Source: an uncultured Prevotella sp.
GTDB lineage: Bacteria > Bacteroidota > Bacteroidia > Bacteroidales > Bacteroidaceae
NCBI GenBank assembly: GCA_905198745.1
Contig: CAJKDU010000014.1
Location: 1-53,286, forward strand
DNA: 53,286 nt
Direction of reading: 5' to 3'
Below the pieces are notes generated by a model. The model searched no databases. It had not been told where the DNA came from and worked only from the letters and a program-made list of their open reading frames with translations. The position numbers and the translations under genes were made by a program. Of the stretch, positions 53,097-53,286 are shown piece after piece; within the stretch, counting starts at the first letter, position 1, and each line of letters opens with the position of its first letter.

Positions 53097-53129
53097 GAGG
53101 GCAGGTTCCTGTGTTAGGAATCTGCCCTC
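53097..53129 (+). terminator. terminator after gltD
   Basis: GAGGGCAGGTTCCT pairs with AGGAATCTGCCCTC around GTGTT, with one mismatch, followed by TAATTTT. Confidence 0.85.
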
Positions 53130-53201
53130 TAATTTTGGAATTTATGACTTATTCCTTATGGCAATAGTTCGTTAAAAATTTGAGATAACGGCTAAGCGGC
53201 T

Positions 53202-53286
53202 TTACGCTGCCCAGCCAAAGAGTTCTTTGACAGTATGACTAATTAACTTTCGGTTCGGTATTCTCCGACACTTGTCAAAAATTAAT
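53202..53286 (-). CDS. partial gene end, 27 codons visible
   Basis: One minus-strand frame is open from the window edge to TAA at 53204-53202; its end reads RKLISHTVKELFGWAA. It would be the C-terminus of a gene that starts beyond the window, convergent with gltD. It could be a transposase end or chance, since 28 codons are too few to tell. Confidence 0.35.
   Translation of the reverse strand, partial: LIFDKCRRIPNRKLISHTVKELFGWAA

Overview
The window looks like a Bacteroidales chromosome segment, most likely a Prevotella-type organism. The reasons are the many promoters of the form TTTG-N19-21-TAnnTTTG, a SusC/SusD pair, a fimbrillin-type lipoprotein, and a housekeeping block (tsaB, DUF4290, murA, rimM, dxr, rseP) in the arrangement expected of this group. 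No rRNA, tRNA or CRISPR array was seen.

Positions 1-9.3 kb are accessory DNA of the kind carried by Bacteroidales conjugative elements or plasmids, although no integrase, relaxase or transfer gene lies inside the window. It opens with about 1.1 kb that codes for nothing convincing but is packed with long hairpins. At least two units (about 268-485 and 1006-1178) are paralogous structured RNAs whose helices are kept by compensatory changes, and a third, more diverged unit (544-902) lies between them. A good sigma-ABfr promoter (123-154) reads into this array. After it come an unrecognised 213-aa gene, a fimbrillin-family lipoprotein, a membrane-anchored ComF-like phosphoribosyltransferase that overlaps an SSB gene, a second SSB, a 37-aa membrane peptide, a three-gene minus-strand operon with a DUF2958-type protein, a third SSB, and a two-gene minus operon including a 58-aa gene. 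Positions 8.2-9.5 kb hold paired AT-rich palindromes, a 21-bp inverted repeat pair and a probable terminated small RNA.

Positions 9.4-20.2 kb form one minus-strand transcription unit starting at a strong promoter (20238-20269): SusC/RagA receptor, SusD/RagB lipoprotein, small lipoprotein, M16 zinc protease, beta-propeller lipoprotein and secreted metallophosphoesterase. It resembles a RagAB-like peptide or protein utilisation locus. A TPR-sensor histidine kinase and a DUF4861 protein (minus) and a secreted GH35 beta-galactosidase (plus) follow, the last two from divergent promoters.

Positions 27.4-37.3 kb are a surface-glycan region: a GT-B glycosyltransferase and a Wzx-like flippase from back-to-back promoters, then a seven-gene minus operon whose members mostly overlap by four bases. 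It encodes a phosphoethanolamine-transferase-like sulfatase-fold protein, two acyltransferase-3 proteins, a UbiA-family polyprenyl-phosphate phosphoribosyltransferase, a HAD phosphatase, a GtrA protein and a GT-C-like membrane protein. Together these could make and use a polyprenyl-phosphoryl-pentose donor.

Positions 37.6-53.1 kb are core genes: yitT; yicC-gmk-nadD (minus); tsaB-DUF4290-murA-rimM-dxr-rseP (plus); gltB-gltD (plus). MurA carries Asp in place of the fosfomycin-reactive Cys. Intergenic gaps near 20.6-20.9 kb and 38.6-38.8 kb share the same composite repeat family, and 22-bp-period direct repeats occur at 20.86 and 27.15 kb. The last 85 bases hold an open minus-strand frame that is probably the 3' end of another gene.
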